A stretch of 64,000 nucleotides of DNA, taken from NCBI RefSeq assembly GCF_000312385.1, contig NZ_HE997626.1:297206-361205 (forward strand). Direction: 5' to 3'. Within the stretch, counting starts at the first letter, position 1. Every line of letters starts with the position of its first letter. The stretch comes from Tsukamurella sp. 1534 (GTDB lineage: Bacteria; Actinomycetota; Actinomycetes; Mycobacteriales; Mycobacteriaceae). Made by a program: the position numbers and the translations under genes. The notes below the pieces were generated by a model that was given only the letters and a program-made list of their open reading frames with translations, was not told where the DNA came from and ran no database searches. Of the stretch, positions 1 through 10,184 are shown in pieces.

Positions 1-1
1 C

Positions 2-871
2 GTGGCCGCGGGCGCCCTCGCGGGGCTCCTGCCCGGCGGCCGCTCCGTGGACGACGCCGCGCACCGCGCCGAGATCGGGAAGGCCTGGGACGCACCGGTA
101 CCGGAGGTCCCCGGCCGGGACACCACGGGGATCCTCGCCGCCGCGGAGGCCGGCGAGCTGGCCGCCCTGGTGTGCGGCGCGGTCGAGGTGGCCGACCTCC
201 CCGATCCCGAGGCCGCGCGCCGCGCGCTCGACGCGGCCTTCGTGATCAGCCTGGAGCAGCGGGAATCCGAGGTCACCGCCCGCGCGGACGTGGTGCTGCC
301 CGTGGCCGCGATGACGCAGCGCGCCGGCACGTTCGTCGACTGGGAGGGCCGTGGCCGCTCGTTCGCGGCGGCGCTCCCGACCCCGAGCGCACTCCCCGAC
401 GCCCGCGTCCTCGCCGTCCTCGCCGCCGCCATGCACGCGGACCTCGGGTTCACCGACTCCGACGGCGCGCGCACCGCACTGCGGAGGCTGGGCACCGTCG
501 ACGGGGCGCGGCGCACCGTCGACGCCCCTGTACCCGTGAACCTCCCGGAGCCGGGCCCCGGGGAGGCGCTGCTCGCCACGTGGCGGCAGTTGCTGGACCT
601 GGGGCGCGCGCAGGACGGCGAGCCGAACCTGGCCGCGACGGCGAGGCCCCCGGTGGCGCGGCTCTCCGCCGCGACGGCCGCGGAGATCGGCGCCGCCGAC
701 GGCGAGCCCGTGTCGGTCTCCACCGAGCGGGGAACGGTCACGCTGCCGCTGGCGGTCACGGCGATGCCGGACCGGGTGGTGTGGCTGCCCCGGAATTCGC
801 CGGGTTCGACCGTCGCCACGACGCTCGGCTCGGGCACGGGCGCCGTGGTGCGGATCGGGGTGGAGCGATGA
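2..871 (+). CDS. nuoG: NADH-quinone oxidoreductase subunit G, C-terminal part (5' end outside window)
   Basis: This is the last ~289 residues of the large iron-sulfur/molybdopterin-fold subunit of proton-pumping NADH dehydrogenase (complex I). The frame is already open at base 2, so the real start lies upstream. The visible part carries the segment [20 protein letters not shown], typical of the molybdopterin-oxidoreductase fold, and a C-terminal beta-rich domain ([19 protein letters not shown]...), as in dinucleotide-binding domains of this superfamily. The N-terminal Fe-S cluster ligands are not in the window. Its stop overlaps the nuoH start (ATGA), so the two are translationally coupled. 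The assignment rests mainly on the nuoH-N genes directly downstream. Confidence 0.9.
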   Translation: MAAGALAGLLPGGRSVDDAAHRAEIGKAWDAPVPEVPGRDTTGILAAAEAGELAALVCGAVEVADLPDPEAARRALDAAFVISLEQRESEVTARADVVLPVAAMTQRAGTFVDWEGRGRSFAAALPTPSALPDARVLAVLAAAMHADLGFTDSDGARTALRRLGTVDGARRTVDAPVPVNLPEPGPGEALLATWRQLLDLGRAQDGEPNLAATARPPVARLSAATAAEIGAADGEPVSVSTERGTVTLPLAVTAMPDRVVWLPRNSPGSTVATTLGSGTGAVVRIGVER

Positions 872-2190
872 ACCGCCCTCCCTCAGTCCTCGGGCCGCAC
901 GCCCCCGTCGACCTCTCGGCGTTCGGCCGGGACCCGTGGTGGCTGATCCTGGCGAAGGCGGTGGGCGTCTTCGCCTTCCTCGTGGTCACCGTGCTCGCCG
1001 CGATCCTCATCGAGCGCAAGGTGATGGCACGCATGCAGCACCGCGTCGGGCCGAACCGGGTGGGCCCCTTCGGCCTCCTGCAGTCCTTGGCCGACGGCAT
1101 CAAGTTGGCGCTCAAGGAGGGCATCACGCCGGCCGGCGTGGACAAGCCTGTGTACCTGCTGGCACCGATCATCGCCACGGTCCCCGCGTTCCTCGCGTTC
1201 GCGGTGATCCCCTTCGGCCCGGTGGTCTCGGTCTTCGGTACCCGGACCCCGTTGCAGCTCACCGATCTTCCCGTCGCGGTGCTGTACGTGCTCGCGATCA
1301 CCAGCATCGGCGTGTACGGGATCGTGCTGGCGGGCTGGTCCTCCGGGTCGACCTACCCGCTGCTCGGCGGCCTGCGCTCCACTGCGCAGGTGATCAGCTA
1401 CGAGGTGGCGATGGGCCTCTCCTTCGCCGCGGTGTTCCTGTACGCGGGAACGATGTCCACGTCGGGCATCATCGCCGCGCAGGACCGGGTCTGGTACGTG
1501 TTCCTCCTGTTGCCCTCGTTCGCCGTGTACGTGGTGTCCATGGTGGGTGAGACCAACCGCGCGCCGTTCGACCTGCCCGAGGCCGAGGGCGAACTGGTGG
1601 GCGGCTTCCACACCGAGTACAGCTCCCTGAAGTTCGCGATGTTCATGCTCGCCGAGTACGTGAACATGACCACGGTCTCCGCGCTCGCCACCACCCTGTT
1701 CCTGGGCGGCTGGCACGCGCCCTGGCCGCTGAACATGTGGGACGGCGCGAACTCCGGCTGGTGGCCGGTGCTGTGGTTCGTCGGCAAGGTGTGGGTGTTC
1801 CTGTTCGCGTTCATCTGGCTGCGCACCACCCTGCCGCGCCTGCGCTACGACCAGTTCATGCGGTTCGGCTGGCAGTTGCTCATCCCCACGGCGCTGGTGT
1901 GGATCCTGGTGGCCGCCGGTGTCCAGGCGTGGGCGCTCGCCGGCCACGACGCCACCGTCCTCGCGCCTGCCGTCTCGGTCCTGTTCACGCTGGCCGTGGT
2001 CGGCTTCCTGGCGTGGCGGCACCGCCGGCAGCAGGAGACGCCGCCACCGCCCGGCGCGGCCGACCTGTCGGTGCCCTTCGATCCGATGGCCGGTGGCTTC
2101 CCGGTGCCGCCGATGCCCGGCCAGTACCTCCCCGAGCCCACCCGCCGCGAGCTGAACGAGAAGCCAGAAAAGGAGGCCTCCCATGGCTGA
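868..2190 (+). CDS. nuoH: NADH-quinone oxidoreductase subunit H
   Basis: Membrane subunit of complex I at the quinone-binding junction between the peripheral and membrane arms. It is 440 aa with about eight hydrophobic segments. The hallmarks are the [18 protein letters not shown] loop, the YEVAMG helix and the loop [20 protein letters not shown]. The reading frame stays open far upstream inside nuoG, but the ATG at 868 overlapping the nuoG stop gives the expected N-terminus ([11 protein letters not shown]). The C-terminus carries an extra soluble tail of ~70 residues rich in Pro and charged residues ([14 protein letters not shown]...), longer than in enterobacteria; such tails occur in actinobacterial NuoH. 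It overlaps nuoI by 8 bp. Confidence 0.95.
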   Translation: MNRPPSVLGPHAPVDLSAFGRDPWWLILAKAVGVFAFLVVTVLAAILIERKVMARMQHRVGPNRVGPFGLLQSLADGIKLALKEGITPAGVDKPVYLLAPIIATVPAFLAFAVIPFGPVVSVFGTRTPLQLTDLPVAVLYVLAITSIGVYGIVLAGWSSGSTYPLLGGLRSTAQVISYEVAMGLSFAAVFLYAGTMSTSGIIAAQDRVWYVFLLLPSFAVYVVSMVGETNRAPFDLPEAEGELVGGFHTEYSSLKFAMFMLAEYVNMTTVSALATTLFLGGWHAPWPLNMWDGANSGWWPVLWFVGKVWVFLFAFIWLRTTLPRLRYDQFMRFGWQLLIPTALVWILVAAGVQAWALAGHDATVLAPAVSVLFTLAVVGFLAWRHRRQQETPPPPGAADLSVPFDPMAGGFPVPPMPGQYLPEPTRRELNEKPEKEASHG

Positions 2191-2686
2191 TCCCCTCGGC
2201 CTCGCCGGATTCGGCGTGACCCTGCGCACCATGTTCTCGAAACCCGTCACCGAGAACTATCCCGAGCAGAAGGAGCCCACCGCGGGCCGGTTCCACGGCC
2301 GGCACCAACTCAACCGGTACGCCGACGGACTCGAGAAGTGCATCGGCTGCGAGCTGTGCGCGTGGTCCTGCCCCGCGGACGCGATCTACGTGGAGGGCGC
2401 GGACAACACCGAGGAGGAGCGGTACTCCCCCGGCGAGCGCTACGGCAGCGTCTACCAGATCAACTACCTGCGGTGCATCGGGTGCGGGCTGTGCGTGGAG
2501 GCCTGCCCCACCCGGGCACTCACGATGACCAACGACTACGAGATGGCCGACGGCGACCGCACCGAGCTCATCTACGACAAGGACCGGCTGCTGGCGCCGC
2601 TGCAGCCGGGCGAGGAGGCCCCGCCGCACGCGATGCGCCCGGGCACCACGTCCGCCGACTACTACCGGGGCGAGGTGGACGAGTGA
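2183..2686 (+). CDS. nuoI: NADH-quinone oxidoreductase subunit I (2x 4Fe-4S ferredoxin)
   Basis: Peripheral-arm subunit that carries two tetranuclear clusters passing electrons toward the quinone site. The two motifs are plainly visible: [12 protein letters not shown] (cysteines 53, 56, 59, 63) and [12 protein letters not shown] (cysteines 98, 101, 104, 108). The length of 167 aa is normal. A good Shine-Dalgarno (AAAAGGAGG, from about 2168) lies inside the end of nuoH and fixes the ATG at 2183. The stop overlaps the nuoJ GTG start (GTGA). Confidence 0.96.
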   Translation: MADPLGLAGFGVTLRTMFSKPVTENYPEQKEPTAGRFHGRHQLNRYADGLEKCIGCELCAWSCPADAIYVEGADNTEEERYSPGERYGSVYQINYLRCIGCGLCVEACPTRALTMTNDYEMADGDRTELIYDKDRLLAPLQPGEEAPPHAMRPGTTSADYYRGEVDE

Positions 2687-3459
2687 CGGGCGAGGAGATC
2701 GCGTTCTGGGTGGTGGCGATCCCGGCGGTGCTGTTCGCGCTCGGCGTCGTGCTCGCCTCCAAGGCGGTGTACTCGGCGTTGTGCCTCGCGGCCACCATGA
2801 TCCTGCTCGCGGTGGCGTACGTGTCGCAGGGCGCGATCTTCCTCGGTGTGGTGCAGGTGGTCGTCTACACCGGCGCCGTGATGATGCTGTTCCTGTTCGT
2901 GGTGATGCTGGTGGGCGTCGACTCCTCGGACTCCCTGGTGGAGACGCTGCGCGGGCACCGGGTGGCCGCCGCGGTCGCCGGCCTCGGGTTCGGGATCCTG
3001 CTGGTCACCCTGATCGCCCGCGCCACGCTGCGCGAGGCGTCCCCCGCGGGCGGCGGGCTGGAGCCGAATTCCGTGGAGGCCCTGGCGGACACGGTGTTCG
3101 TGCGGTACGTGTGGGCGTTCGAGCTCACGGCGGCGCTGCTCATCACCGCGACGCTGGGCGCGATGATCCTCGCGCACCGCGAGCGCATCGCGACCGCCCT
3201 CTCCCAGCGGGAGCTGTCGGTGCGGCGGTTCCGTGAGGGCCGCCGCGCCACGCCCCTCCCGAACCCGGGGGTGTACGCGCGGGGCAACGCCGTCGACCTC
3301 CCCGGGCTGCTGCCCGACGGTTCGCCCTCCCCCGACTCGGTCAACCACACGCTCACGCCTCGCCGGCCCGGCGACCGCCCCGCGCTTCCCGGCGCACCGA
3401 CGCTCGACGACGAGCCGCCGTCGGCCGCCCGCCGCCTCGACGAGGAGGTGTCGCCGTGA
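2683..3459 (+). CDS. nuoJ: NADH-quinone oxidoreductase subunit J
   Basis: Small membrane subunit of complex I with about five transmembrane helices. The conserved third-helix region [20 protein letters not shown], a NuoJ hallmark, is present around residues 50-75. The frame runs open upstream through nuoI, but the GTG at 2683 overlapping the nuoI stop gives the correct N-terminus ([16 protein letters not shown]). The protein is 258 aa and ends in a ~85-residue hydrophilic tail rich in Pro, Arg and Asp after the last helix; this resembles the extended tails of other actinobacterial NuoJ proteins. It is coupled to nuoK by a GTGA overlap. Confidence 0.94.
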   Translation: MTGEEIAFWVVAIPAVLFALGVVLASKAVYSALCLAATMILLAVAYVSQGAIFLGVVQVVVYTGAVMMLFLFVVMLVGVDSSDSLVETLRGHRVAAAVAGLGFGILLVTLIARATLREASPAGGGLEPNSVEALADTVFVRYVWAFELTAALLITATLGAMILAHRERIATALSQRELSVRRFREGRRATPLPNPGVYARGNAVDLPGLLPDGSPSPDSVNHTLTPRRPGDRPALPGAPTLDDEPPSAARRLDEEVSP

Positions 3460-3755
3460 ACCCGCACCTGTACCTGTACCTCGCTGCCCTGCTGTTCGCC
3501 ATCGGCGCGGCCGGGGTGCTGCTGCGGCGCAACGCCATCGTGGTGTTCATGTGCGTCGAGCTGATGCTCAACGCGGCCAATCTGGCGCTCGTCACGGCGG
3601 GACGCCTGCACGCGGTGCCGCAGGGCCAGGTGCTTGCCTTCTTCACCATGGTCGTCGCCGCCTCCGAGGTGGTGGTCGGCCTCGCCATCATCATCGCGAT
3701 CTTCCGAGCCCGGCGGTCGGTCTCCGTCGACGAACCGCACCTGCTGAGGCGGTGA
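3456..3755 (+). CDS. nuoK: NADH-quinone oxidoreductase subunit K
   Basis: A 99-aa protein with three transmembrane helices, the MnhC/MrpC-like proton-channel subunit. It has the buried-glutamate helices typical of Nuo[19 protein letters not shown] and [20 protein letters not shown]. The GTG start overlaps the stop of nuoJ, and the preceding GAGGAGGTG acts as ribosome binding site. Only one base separates it from nuoL. Confidence 0.96.
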   Translation: MNPHLYLYLAALLFAIGAAGVLLRRNAIVVFMCVELMLNAANLALVTAGRLHAVPQGQVLAFFTMVVAASEVVVGLAIIIAIFRARRSVSVDEPHLLRR

Positions 3756-3756
3756 C

Positions 3757-5634
3757 ATGACCGGACTCCTCGCGGCTCTGCCGCTGATCCCCCTCGCCGG
3801 GGCACTGGTGCTGCTGTTGGGCGGCCGCCGCACCGACGCCTGGGGGCACCTGCTGGGCACCGTGGTCGCGGCCGCGTCCTTCGTCGTGGCCGCCGTCGCG
3901 TTCGCGCAGTTGCTGGCCCGGCCCGCGGCCGACCGCTCCGTGGGAACCGTGCTCTACCACTGGTTCTCCGGAGGCTCCCTGTCGGTGGACCTCGCACTGC
4001 GGCTCGATCAACTGTCGGTGTGCTTCGCGCTCCTGATCACCGGCGTGGGCACGCTGATCCACGTCTACTCGATCGGCTACATGGCGTCCGATCCTGGACG
4101 ACGCCGCTTCTTCGGCTACCTCAACCTGTTCCTCGGCGCGATGCTCGTCCTAGTCCTCGCCGACGACCTGGTGGTGCTCTACCTCGGCTGGGAGGGGGTG
4201 GGTCTCGCCTCGTACCTGCTGATCGGCTTCTGGCAGCACAAGCCGTCGGCCGCGACCGCCGCCAAGAAGGCCTTCGTGGTCAACCGCGTCGGCGATATGG
4301 GCCTCGCCCTCGCCGTCGCCGTGACGCTGGCGACGTTCGGCAGCACCGGGTTCGGCGAGTTCCTCCCCGCCGCGGCGGCCGCGGAGGAGGGCACGGTCAC
4401 CTGGCTGGGCCTGCTGCTCCTGCTGGCCGCGTGCGCCAAATCCGCACAGGTGCCGCTGCAGAGCTGGCTGGGCGACGCCATGGAGGGACCCACGCCGGTA
4501 TCCGCGCTGATCCACGCGGCCACCATGGTGACCGCCGGCGTGTACCTCATCGTGCGATGCGGCCCCGTCTTCGAGGCGGCGCCCGTCGCGCAGGGCTTCG
4601 TGCTCGCGGTCGGCGCGGTGACGCTGCTCTTCGGCGCCGTGATCGGTTGCGCGAAGGACGACATCAAGAAGGCGCTCGCCGCGTCGACCATGAGCCAGAT
4701 CGGCTACATGGTGCTGGCCGCCGGGCTGGGGCCCGCGGGCTACGCCCTGGCGATCGCACACCTGCTGGCGCACGGCTGCTTCAAGGCGGGGTTGTTCCTC
4801 GGCGCAGGTTCGGTGATGCACGGGATGGACGACGAGACCGACATGCGCCGGTACGGCGGCCTGGCGAAGGTCATGCCGGTCACGGCCGTCACGTTCGGCC
4901 TCGGCTACCTCGCGATCATCGGTATCCCGCCGCTCTCCGGCTTCTACACCAAGGACTCGATCATCGAGGCCGCCCTGGGCCACGGCGGCTTCGCCGGATT
5001 CCTCCTGGGCGGCGCCGCGATCCTGGGCGCGGCGATCACCGGCTTCTACATGACACGGGTGATGATCCTGACCTTCTTCGGCGCCCCGCGCTGGCGCGAC
5101 GGCACACACCCGCACGAGTCGCCGAGCGTGATGACCGCACCGATGGTGGTGCTCGCGGTCGGCAGCATCGCGGCGGGCGGCCTGTTCGTCATCGGCGGCC
5201 GGCTCACCGACTTCCTGGCCCCCGCAGTGGGTTCGGCGCCGGAGGCGCATCACGCGGTCCCCGCCTGGGCGGTCACCGCGATCGTGCTCGGATCGGTGGC
5301 GGTCGGTGTCGCCGTGGCGGTGCGCACCACCCGCGCGGTGCCGCTCGAGGCACCGTCGGGCGTGAGCGCGGTGACCCGGGCGGCCCGTCGTGACCTGTAC
5401 GGCGACGCCGTCAACGAGACCGTGTTCATGCGGCCCGGCCGGGCCGCGACGGCCGGGCTCGCCACGCTGGAGCACCGCGGCGTCGACGGTGCCGTCGGCC
5501 TCCTGCCCGGGGGCGTGCGCGCCGCATCGGGCGGGCTGCGCCGGTGGCAGACGGGCTTCGCGCGCAGCTACGCGCTCACCATGCTGGCGGGGACGGCGCT
5601 CCTCATCGGCGCTGCGGCGGTGTGGGTCTCATGA
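3757..5634 (+). CDS. nuoL: NADH-quinone oxidoreductase subunit L
   Basis: Largest antiporter-like proton-pumping subunit of complex I (625 aa). It shows the proton_antipo fold with the conserved segments [19 protein letters not shown] (glutamate in TM5), [20 protein letters not shown] and [12 protein letters not shown], and the long lateral-helix region near the C-terminus. The ATG lies one base after the nuoK stop. Its TGA overlaps the nuoM start (ATGA). Length and motif order are normal. Confidence 0.96.
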   Translation: MTGLLAALPLIPLAGALVLLLGGRRTDAWGHLLGTVVAAASFVVAAVAFAQLLARPAADRSVGTVLYHWFSGGSLSVDLALRLDQLSVCFALLITGVGTLIHVYSIGYMASDPGRRRFFGYLNLFLGAMLVLVLADDLVVLYLGWEGVGLASYLLIGFWQHKPSAATAAKKAFVVNRVGDMGLALAVAVTLATFGSTGFGEFLPAAAAAEEGTVTWLGLLLLLAACAKSAQVPLQSWLGDAMEGPTPVSALIHAATMVTAGVYLIVRCGPVFEAAPVAQGFVLAVGAVTLLFGAVIGCAKDDIKKALAASTMSQIGYMVLAAGLGPAGYALAIAHLLAHGCFKAGLFLGAGSVMHGMDDETDMRRYGGLAKVMPVTAVTFGLGYLAIIGIPPLSGFYTKDSIIEAALGHGGFAGFLLGGAAILGAAITGFYMTRVMILTFFGAPRWRDGTHPHESPSVMTAPMVVLAVGSIAAGGLFVIGGRLTDFLAPAVGSAPEAHHAVPAWAVTAIVLGSVAVGVAVAVRTTRAVPLEAPSGVSAVTRAARRDLYGDAVNETVFMRPGRAATAGLATLEHRGVDGAVGLLPGGVRAASGGLRRWQTGFARSYALTMLAGTALLIGAAAVWVS

Positions 5635-7109
5635 ACGTTCCGTGGTTGACGCTGTTGTGGGCGGCCCCGGCGATCGGGGCCGTGGCGGCCGCCGCCCTGC
5701 CCCGCGCCGCGCGCTGGATCGGCCTCGTGTCCGCGCTCGCCGCGTTGGGGATCGGGGTCGGGTTGGCCGCGGTGTTCGACACCGCGGGCGGTTTCCAGTT
5801 CGCCGAATCGCACCGCTGGATACCGTCGTTCGGCGCCGGGTACCGGCTCGCGCTCGACGGGGTGGGGCTCGTGCTCGTGCTGCTCACCGCCGCACTGGTC
5901 CCGATCCTGCTGCTGGCCGGGTGGCGGGAGGCGTCCGGCGGGGGGCGCCGCGCGGGCGCGTACGTCGCGCTGACGCTGGCGGTGGAGGCCGGGGTCCTCA
6001 TGAGCTTCGTGACCACCGACGTGCTGCTCTTCTACCTCGTCTTCGAGGCCATGCTGATCCCGCTGTACTTCCTCATCGGCGGATACGGCGGCACCGGAAG
6101 CGATCCCGCGGTCCGCTCCCGCGCCGCGGTGAAGTTCCTGCTCTACAACCTGGCCGGCGGGCTGATCATGCTCGCCGCGGTGGTGGGCCTCTACGCCGCG
6201 TCCGGCACCTTCGACCTGCGGGCGCTGGCCGACGGTGCCCGTCCCGGCCCGGGCCTCGCGCAGGACCTCATGTTCCTCGGCTTCCTGTTCGCGTTCGCGG
6301 TGAAGGCGCCGCTGTGGCCGCTGCACACCTGGCTGCCCGGCGCCGCAGTGCAATCCACTCCCCCGACCGCGGTGCTCATGATGGCGGTGGTCGACAAGGT
6401 GGGCACCTTCGGCATGCTCCGCTACTGCCTCACCCTGTTCCCCGACGCCGCGGCGAAGTTCGCGCCCTGGGTGGCGGTGCTCGCGGTGATCGGCATCGTC
6501 TACGGCGCGATGCTGGCGATCGCGCAGACCGACGTGATGGCTCTCATCGCCTACACGTCCATCTCCCACTTCGGGTTCATCATCCTCGGTGTGTTCGCCC
6601 GGACCGGGGACGCGCAGGCGGGCTCGGTGCTGTACATGGTGAACCACGGCATGGCCACGGCGGCACTGTTCCTCACGGCGGGGATCCTGGTGGCGCGGCG
6701 CGGAAGCCGGCGGATCGCCGACTTCGGCGGCGCGTGGTCGCGGGCGCCGAGGCTGGGGGCGGTCTTCCTCATAGCGGGCCTGGCCACGCTGTCGCTCCCC
6801 GGACTCGGCCCGTTCGTCTCCGAGCTCCTCGTGGTGGTCGGCACCTACCCGCGCTGGGCTGCGGCCGCCGTCGTCGCGGTGTCCGCGCTGGTCCTGTCCG
6901 CGCTCTACGTGCTGTGGACCTACCAGCGGATGTTCACCGGTTCCGCGCCCGACGAGGTGACGCGCACCGTCGACGACGCCCGGCCGGCCGAACTGCTCGT
7001 GCTCGTGCCCCTGGTGGTCGCGCTGTTCGCGCTCGGCCTGTTCCCGGCGCCGGCCCTGGACGCGGTGAACCCCGGTGTGGCGCCCACGGTGGCGGCGGTG
7101 GCCCGATGA
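5631..7109 (+). CDS. nuoM: NADH-quinone oxidoreductase subunit M
   Basis: Second antiporter-like membrane subunit of complex I, 492 aa. Diagnostic segments are [19 protein letters not shown] (essential Glu of TM5), [20 protein letters not shown] (Lys of TM7) and [14 protein letters not shown]. The ATG at 5631 overlaps the nuoL stop and gives the expected N-terminus ([16 protein letters not shown]). The following gene nuoN again starts inside its stop codon. Confidence 0.96.
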   Translation: MNVPWLTLLWAAPAIGAVAAAALPRAARWIGLVSALAALGIGVGLAAVFDTAGGFQFAESHRWIPSFGAGYRLALDGVGLVLVLLTAALVPILLLAGWREASGGGRRAGAYVALTLAVEAGVLMSFVTTDVLLFYLVFEAMLIPLYFLIGGYGGTGSDPAVRSRAAVKFLLYNLAGGLIMLAAVVGLYAASGTFDLRALADGARPGPGLAQDLMFLGFLFAFAVKAPLWPLHTWLPGAAVQSTPPTAVLMMAVVDKVGTFGMLRYCLTLFPDAAAKFAPWVAVLAVIGIVYGAMLAIAQTDVMALIAYTSISHFGFIILGVFARTGDAQAGSVLYMVNHGMATAALFLTAGILVARRGSRRIADFGGAWSRAPRLGAVFLIAGLATLSLPGLGPFVSELLVVVGTYPRWAAAAVVAVSALVLSALYVLWTYQRMFTGSAPDEVTRTVDDARPAELLVLVPLVVALFALGLFPAPALDAVNPGVAPTVAAVAR

Positions 7110-8551
7110 ACCCGTCGATCGAGTACGCGCAGATCCTGCCGATGATCATCGTGTTCGGCGCGGCCGTCGTGGGCGTGCTGGTGGAGGCGTTCGCACCGTC
7201 GCGGTCGCGCACCGTCGTGCACGGCGCGCTGGCGGGATGCGCCGTGGTCGCCGCGCTCGTCTCCGTGTGCGTCCTGGCCGCCGACGGTGCGCCGCCCCGC
7301 GCCGCACTCCTGGGCGCGGTGGCCGTGGACGGGCTCGCGCTCGCGATGCAGGGGATCCTGCTGGTCTCCGCGCTACCGGCGCTGGCGATGATGGTGGCGC
7401 GCCGGAACCCGCTGACGCACACCGAATCCGTCCCCCTGATGCTGTTCGCGCTGGGCGGCATGATGGCCTTCGTCGCGGCGGACGACCTGCTCACGCTGTT
7501 CGTCTCGCTCGAGGTGTTCTCGCTGCCGCTGTACCTGATGTGCGCGCTCGCCCGGCACCGCAGGCTGCTGCCGCTGGAGGCGGCCCTGAAGTACTTCCTG
7601 CTGGGCGCGTTCAGCTCCGCGATCCTCCTGTTCGGCGTGGCCCTGCGGTTCGCGGCGACGGGCGACACCGCGCTCGACGCGGCACCGCAGGACGCGGTGC
7701 TCGGGGTCGCGGGGGCCGCGCTCATCGGCGTCGGCCTGCTGTTCAAGGTGGGCGCCGTACCGTTCCACTCCTGGGTGCCCGACGTCTACCAGGGCGCGCC
7801 CACCCCGGTGACGGCGTTCATGGCGTCCGCCACCAAGGTCGCGGCGTTCGGGGCCCTGGTGCGGCTGACGCTGGTCGGCTTCGCCGATGTGCCGTGGCGG
7901 CCGGTGATCGCGGTGGTGGCCGTGGCCACTCTGGTGGTCGGCACCGTCGCCGCCGTGACCCAGACCGATGTCAAGCGGCTGCTGGCGTACTCGGCCATCG
8001 CGCACACGGGTTTCCTGTTGGTGGGTGTGTTCGCGGGTACCGAACGCGGCATGGGCGCCGTGACGTTCTACCTCACCGTGTACGCGCTGAGCACCGTCGG
8101 CGCGTTCGCCGTCGCGGGCGCCGTCCGCGAGTCGGGCGCCGACGGGACGCCCGAGGAGGTGGGCGAGTTGGACCGCTGGGCGGGGCTGGGCCGCACGAAT
8201 CCTGTGCTCGGCGGCGCCATGGCCCTGTTCCTGCTCGCGTTCGCCGGGATTCCGCTGACCAGCGGGTTCATCGGGAAGTTCGCGGTGTTCGCCGCCGCCG
8301 CGGATCGTGGCGGCGCCTGGCTGGTGGTGGTCGGCGTCCTCGCCTCCGCCGTGGCGGCGGTGTTCTACCTGCGGGTGATCGTCACCCTGTACTTCGCGCC
8401 GCCGCACGAGTTCGCCCCCGCGCCGCCGGCGGTGGACCCGCTCACCGGATTCGCCATCGGGCTGGGCGCCGCGTCGGTGGTGGCGCTGGGCCTGTTCCCG
8501 CAGCCGCTGCTCGACCTGTTCGCCGACCTCACGGTGCTCATCGGGCGGTAA
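7106..8551 (+). CDS. nuoN: NADH-quinone oxidoreductase subunit N
   Basis: Third antiporter-like subunit and last gene of the nuo operon, 481 aa. NuoN features are LLTLFVSLEVFSLPLYLMCAL, FKVGAVPFHSWVPDVYQGAP and TQTDVKRLLAYSAIAHTGF. The frame is open upstream across nuoM, but the ATG at 7106 ([13 protein letters not shown]) coincides with the nuoM stop and is the family-typical start. The operon appears to end here: a putative new promoter begins at the stop codon. Confidence 0.96.
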   Translation: MNPSIEYAQILPMIIVFGAAVVGVLVEAFAPSRSRTVVHGALAGCAVVAALVSVCVLAADGAPPRAALLGAVAVDGLALAMQGILLVSALPALAMMVARRNPLTHTESVPLMLFALGGMMAFVAADDLLTLFVSLEVFSLPLYLMCALARHRRLLPLEAALKYFLLGAFSSAILLFGVALRFAATGDTALDAAPQDAVLGVAGAALIGVGLLFKVGAVPFHSWVPDVYQGAPTPVTAFMASATKVAAFGALVRLTLVGFADVPWRPVIAVVAVATLVVGTVAAVTQTDVKRLLAYSAIAHTGFLLVGVFAGTERGMGAVTFYLTVYALSTVGAFAVAGAVRESGADGTPEEVGELDRWAGLGRTNPVLGGAMALFLLAFAGIPLTSGFIGKFAVFAAAADRGGAWLVVVGVLASAVAAVFYLRVIVTLYFAPPHEFAPAPPAVDPLTGFAIGLGAASVVALGLFPQPLLDLFADLTVLIGR

Positions 8552-8552
8552 G

Positions 8553-8558
8553 TAGAAT
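8553..8558 (+). promoter_or_regulatory. -10 hexamer of a probable leaderless promoter
   Basis: TAGAAT overlaps the end of nuoN and is followed 8 bases later by the ATG of the next gene. A transcript starting at the usual ~7 bases below the -10 would begin at or next to that ATG. There is no Shine-Dalgarno before it, which supports a leaderless mRNA. Confidence 0.5.
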
Positions 8559-8566
8559 CGACCATC

Positions 8567-8941
8567 ATGAGTGAGAAGCCGCTTCCGTTCAGCAACGGGC
8601 TGCAGTTGAAGCCGATGGGGGCAGTGCTGCTGCTGGTACTGGGCGTGCTCGTGTGGCGCCTCACCGACGCGACCACCACCACCGCGCGCCTGCTGTACGT
8701 CGCGGCCATCGTGTTCGAGATCCTCTTCTTCGTCGGGCTCATCTTCGCCAGCAGGCTGATCAAGCGCCAGCACGACAGGGCCGAGGCGGCGTACAGGGCT
8801 CAGGTCGCCGCGCAGGTGCAGGCGGCGCAGGAGCAGAAGGCCCGGGACGGGCAGGAGTCGAAGGCCCGGGACGGGCAGGAGTCGCCGAGCCCGGTGACAT
8901 CGCCGAAGCCCGCGCCGTCGTCGGAGCCGGACCCGCAGTGA
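8567..8941 (+). CDS. Small membrane protein with two helices and a repeat tail
   Basis: Hypothetical 124-aa protein. It has two predicted transmembrane helices (about residues 17-29, GAVLLLVLGVLVW, and 40-62, LLYVAAIVFEILFFVGLIF), then a basic, probably helical stretch (ASRLIKRQHDRAEAAYRAQ) rich in Ala and Gln. The tail contains the octapeptide KARDGQES twice, encoded by a perfect 24-bp tandem duplication (8837-8884), and ends in a Ser/Pro-rich segment. No catalytic motif is seen. It sits between nuoN and a TetR gene whose GTG start overlaps its stop, so the two are probably co-transcribed. Function unknown. Confidence 0.75.
   Translation: MSEKPLPFSNGLQLKPMGAVLLLVLGVLVWRLTDATTTTARLLYVAAIVFEILFFVGLIFASRLIKRQHDRAEAAYRAQVAAQVQAAQEQKARDGQESKARDGQESPSPVTSPKPAPSSEPDPQ
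8837..8884 (+). repeat. Perfect 24-bp tandem duplication inside a coding region
   Basis: Two identical 24-bp units, 8837-8860 and 8861-8884, each encode KARDGQES in the tail of the small membrane protein. The unit is a multiple of three, so the frame is kept. The lack of any difference between copies points to a recent duplication. Confidence 0.9.
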
Positions 8942-9591
8942 CCACCGCCAAGCCACGGAAGCGGATGACCGCCGCCGAGCGGCGCAATCAACTCGTCGAC
9001 ACCGCGCGCTCGGTATTCGCCGACCGCGGCTACGAGGCGGCCACCATCGAGGAGATCGCGGCGAACGCCGGAGTCTCGAAACCCGTGGTGTACGAGCACT
9101 TCGGCGGCAAGGAGGGCCTCTACGCCGTGGTGGTGGACCGCGAGATGGAAATGGTCCTCGAGGTGTTCTCCCGCGCCATGCTCGAGGACCGGTCCAAGAC
9201 GCGGATCGAGCAGATCGCGCTCGCGCTGCTCACCTACGTCGAGGAACGCTCCGACGGCTTCCGGATCCTCACCCGCAACAGCTCGGTCGAGCATTCCGGC
9301 GGCTACTCGACGCTGCTCAACGACCTCGTCGGGCAGGTGGAGAACCACCTGGAGGGCGAGTTCGAGCAGAAGCTGCTCGACCCCGAGCTCGCCCCGCTGT
9401 ACGCGCAGGCGCTGGTGGGAATGGTCGCCATGACGGCGCAGTGGTGGCTGGAGGTGCGCACCCCGCCGAAGGAGGTGGTGGCGGCGCACATCGTGAACCT
9501 GTCCTGGTACGGCCTGACGGGGCTCAAGGACAACCCCGTCGCGATCGAGCCGAGCGCGCTGCCGTCCGACCAGGTCAGTGCTGCTCGCTGA
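8938..9591 (+). CDS. TetR/AcrR family transcriptional regulator
   Basis: DNA-binding one-component regulator of 217 aa. The N-terminal helix-turn-helix is clear (residues ~12-60: RRNQLVDTARSVFADRGYEA, then IEEIAANAGVSKPVVYEHF), followed by an alpha-helical ligand-binding domain of normal size (~155 residues). The GTG at 8938 overlaps the stop of the preceding membrane-protein gene (GTGA) and is the best start, since the frame upstream is only antisense-like. Its 3' end overlaps the convergent XRE-cupin gene by 17 bp. The target genes and ligand cannot be read from sequence. Confidence 0.88.
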   Translation: MTTAKPRKRMTAAERRNQLVDTARSVFADRGYEAATIEEIAANAGVSKPVVYEHFGGKEGLYAVVVDREMEMVLEVFSRAMLEDRSKTRIEQIALALLTYVEERSDGFRILTRNSSVEHSGGYSTLLNDLVGQVENHLEGEFEQKLLDPELAPLYAQALVGMVAMTAQWWLEVRTPPKEVVAAHIVNLSWYGLTGLKDNPVAIEPSALPSDQVSAAR

Positions 9592-10126
9592 TCTGCACCG
9601 CCCGGGTGCCGGGCTCCAGCGCCTCGAACACGTGCGGCGCGTCGCCCGCATAGCTGATGAAGTCGCCCGGCGACAGCGTGACGGGCGCGTCGGCGGGCCC
9701 GACCAGGGCGGATCCGCTGCACAGGAGCAGGTGTTCGACGGTGCCCGAGGCGTGCGCCGTGGACTCGCGCCGCGATCCGGGCGCGGCGTCGATGCGGTAC
9801 ACATCGCGCCGCACGCCGGGCGGTGAGGCGGTGAGCAGCGTCGCCGCGTAGTCGGCGGAATCGGATGGGACGGTGGCGCCTTCGCCCGCTCGGACGATCT
9901 TCACCTCCATCGTGCCGCCGCCGAGCAGCTGCGCGAACGGCACCTCGAGGGCGTTGGCGAGCGCCCACAGGGTCTCGATACTGGGATTGCCGGTACCGGC
10001 TTCGAGCTGCGACAACGTCGACTTGGCCACGCCGGCGCGGCGGGCGAGCTCAGCCATGGTCCAGCCGACGCGGGCGCGCTCGCGCTGGATGCCGGCGGCG
10101 ATCGCGAGAATGGGCACACTCGACAT
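9575..10126 (-). CDS. XRE-family regulator with C-terminal cupin domain
   Basis: A 183-aa regulator with an N-terminal HTH_3 domain (IQRERARVGWTMAELARRAG, then VAKSTLSQLEAG, residues ~10-60) and a C-terminal single cupin barrel (residues ~110-175: HASGTVEHLLLCSGS and LSPGDFISYAGDAPHVFEAL). This architecture is common in regulators of amino-acid export or permease genes and senses a small molecule in the cupin. It is divergent from azlCD, which it most likely controls. I chose the ATG at 10126 because it leaves a 58-bp intergenic space holding a palindrome; an upstream ATG at 10180 would add 18 residues of unusual composition. Confidence 0.85.
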   Translation of the reverse strand: MSSVPILAIAAGIQRERARVGWTMAELARRAGVAKSTLSQLEAGTGNPSIETLWALANALEVPFAQLLGGGTMEVKIVRAGEGATVPSDSADYAATLLTASPPGVRRDVYRIDAAPGSRRESTAHASGTVEHLLLCSGSALVGPADAPVTLSPGDFISYAGDAPHVFEALEPGTRAVQISEQH

Positions 10127-10146
10127 GTTCGGCAGAAACTCCCATC

Positions 10147-10162
10147 GTTCGACTTGACGAAC
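10147..10162. promoter_or_regulatory. Imperfect palindrome between xre-cupin and azlC genes
   Basis: GTTCGACTTGACGAAC has perfect 5-bp arms (GTTCG/CGAAC), and 12 of its 16 positions obey the dyad. It lies in the 58-bp divergent intergenic region, 22 bp before azlC, and is the best candidate operator for the XRE-cupin protein. Confidence 0.45.
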
Positions 10163-10184
10163 AGTTGGCTCTAGGTCCATCGTA

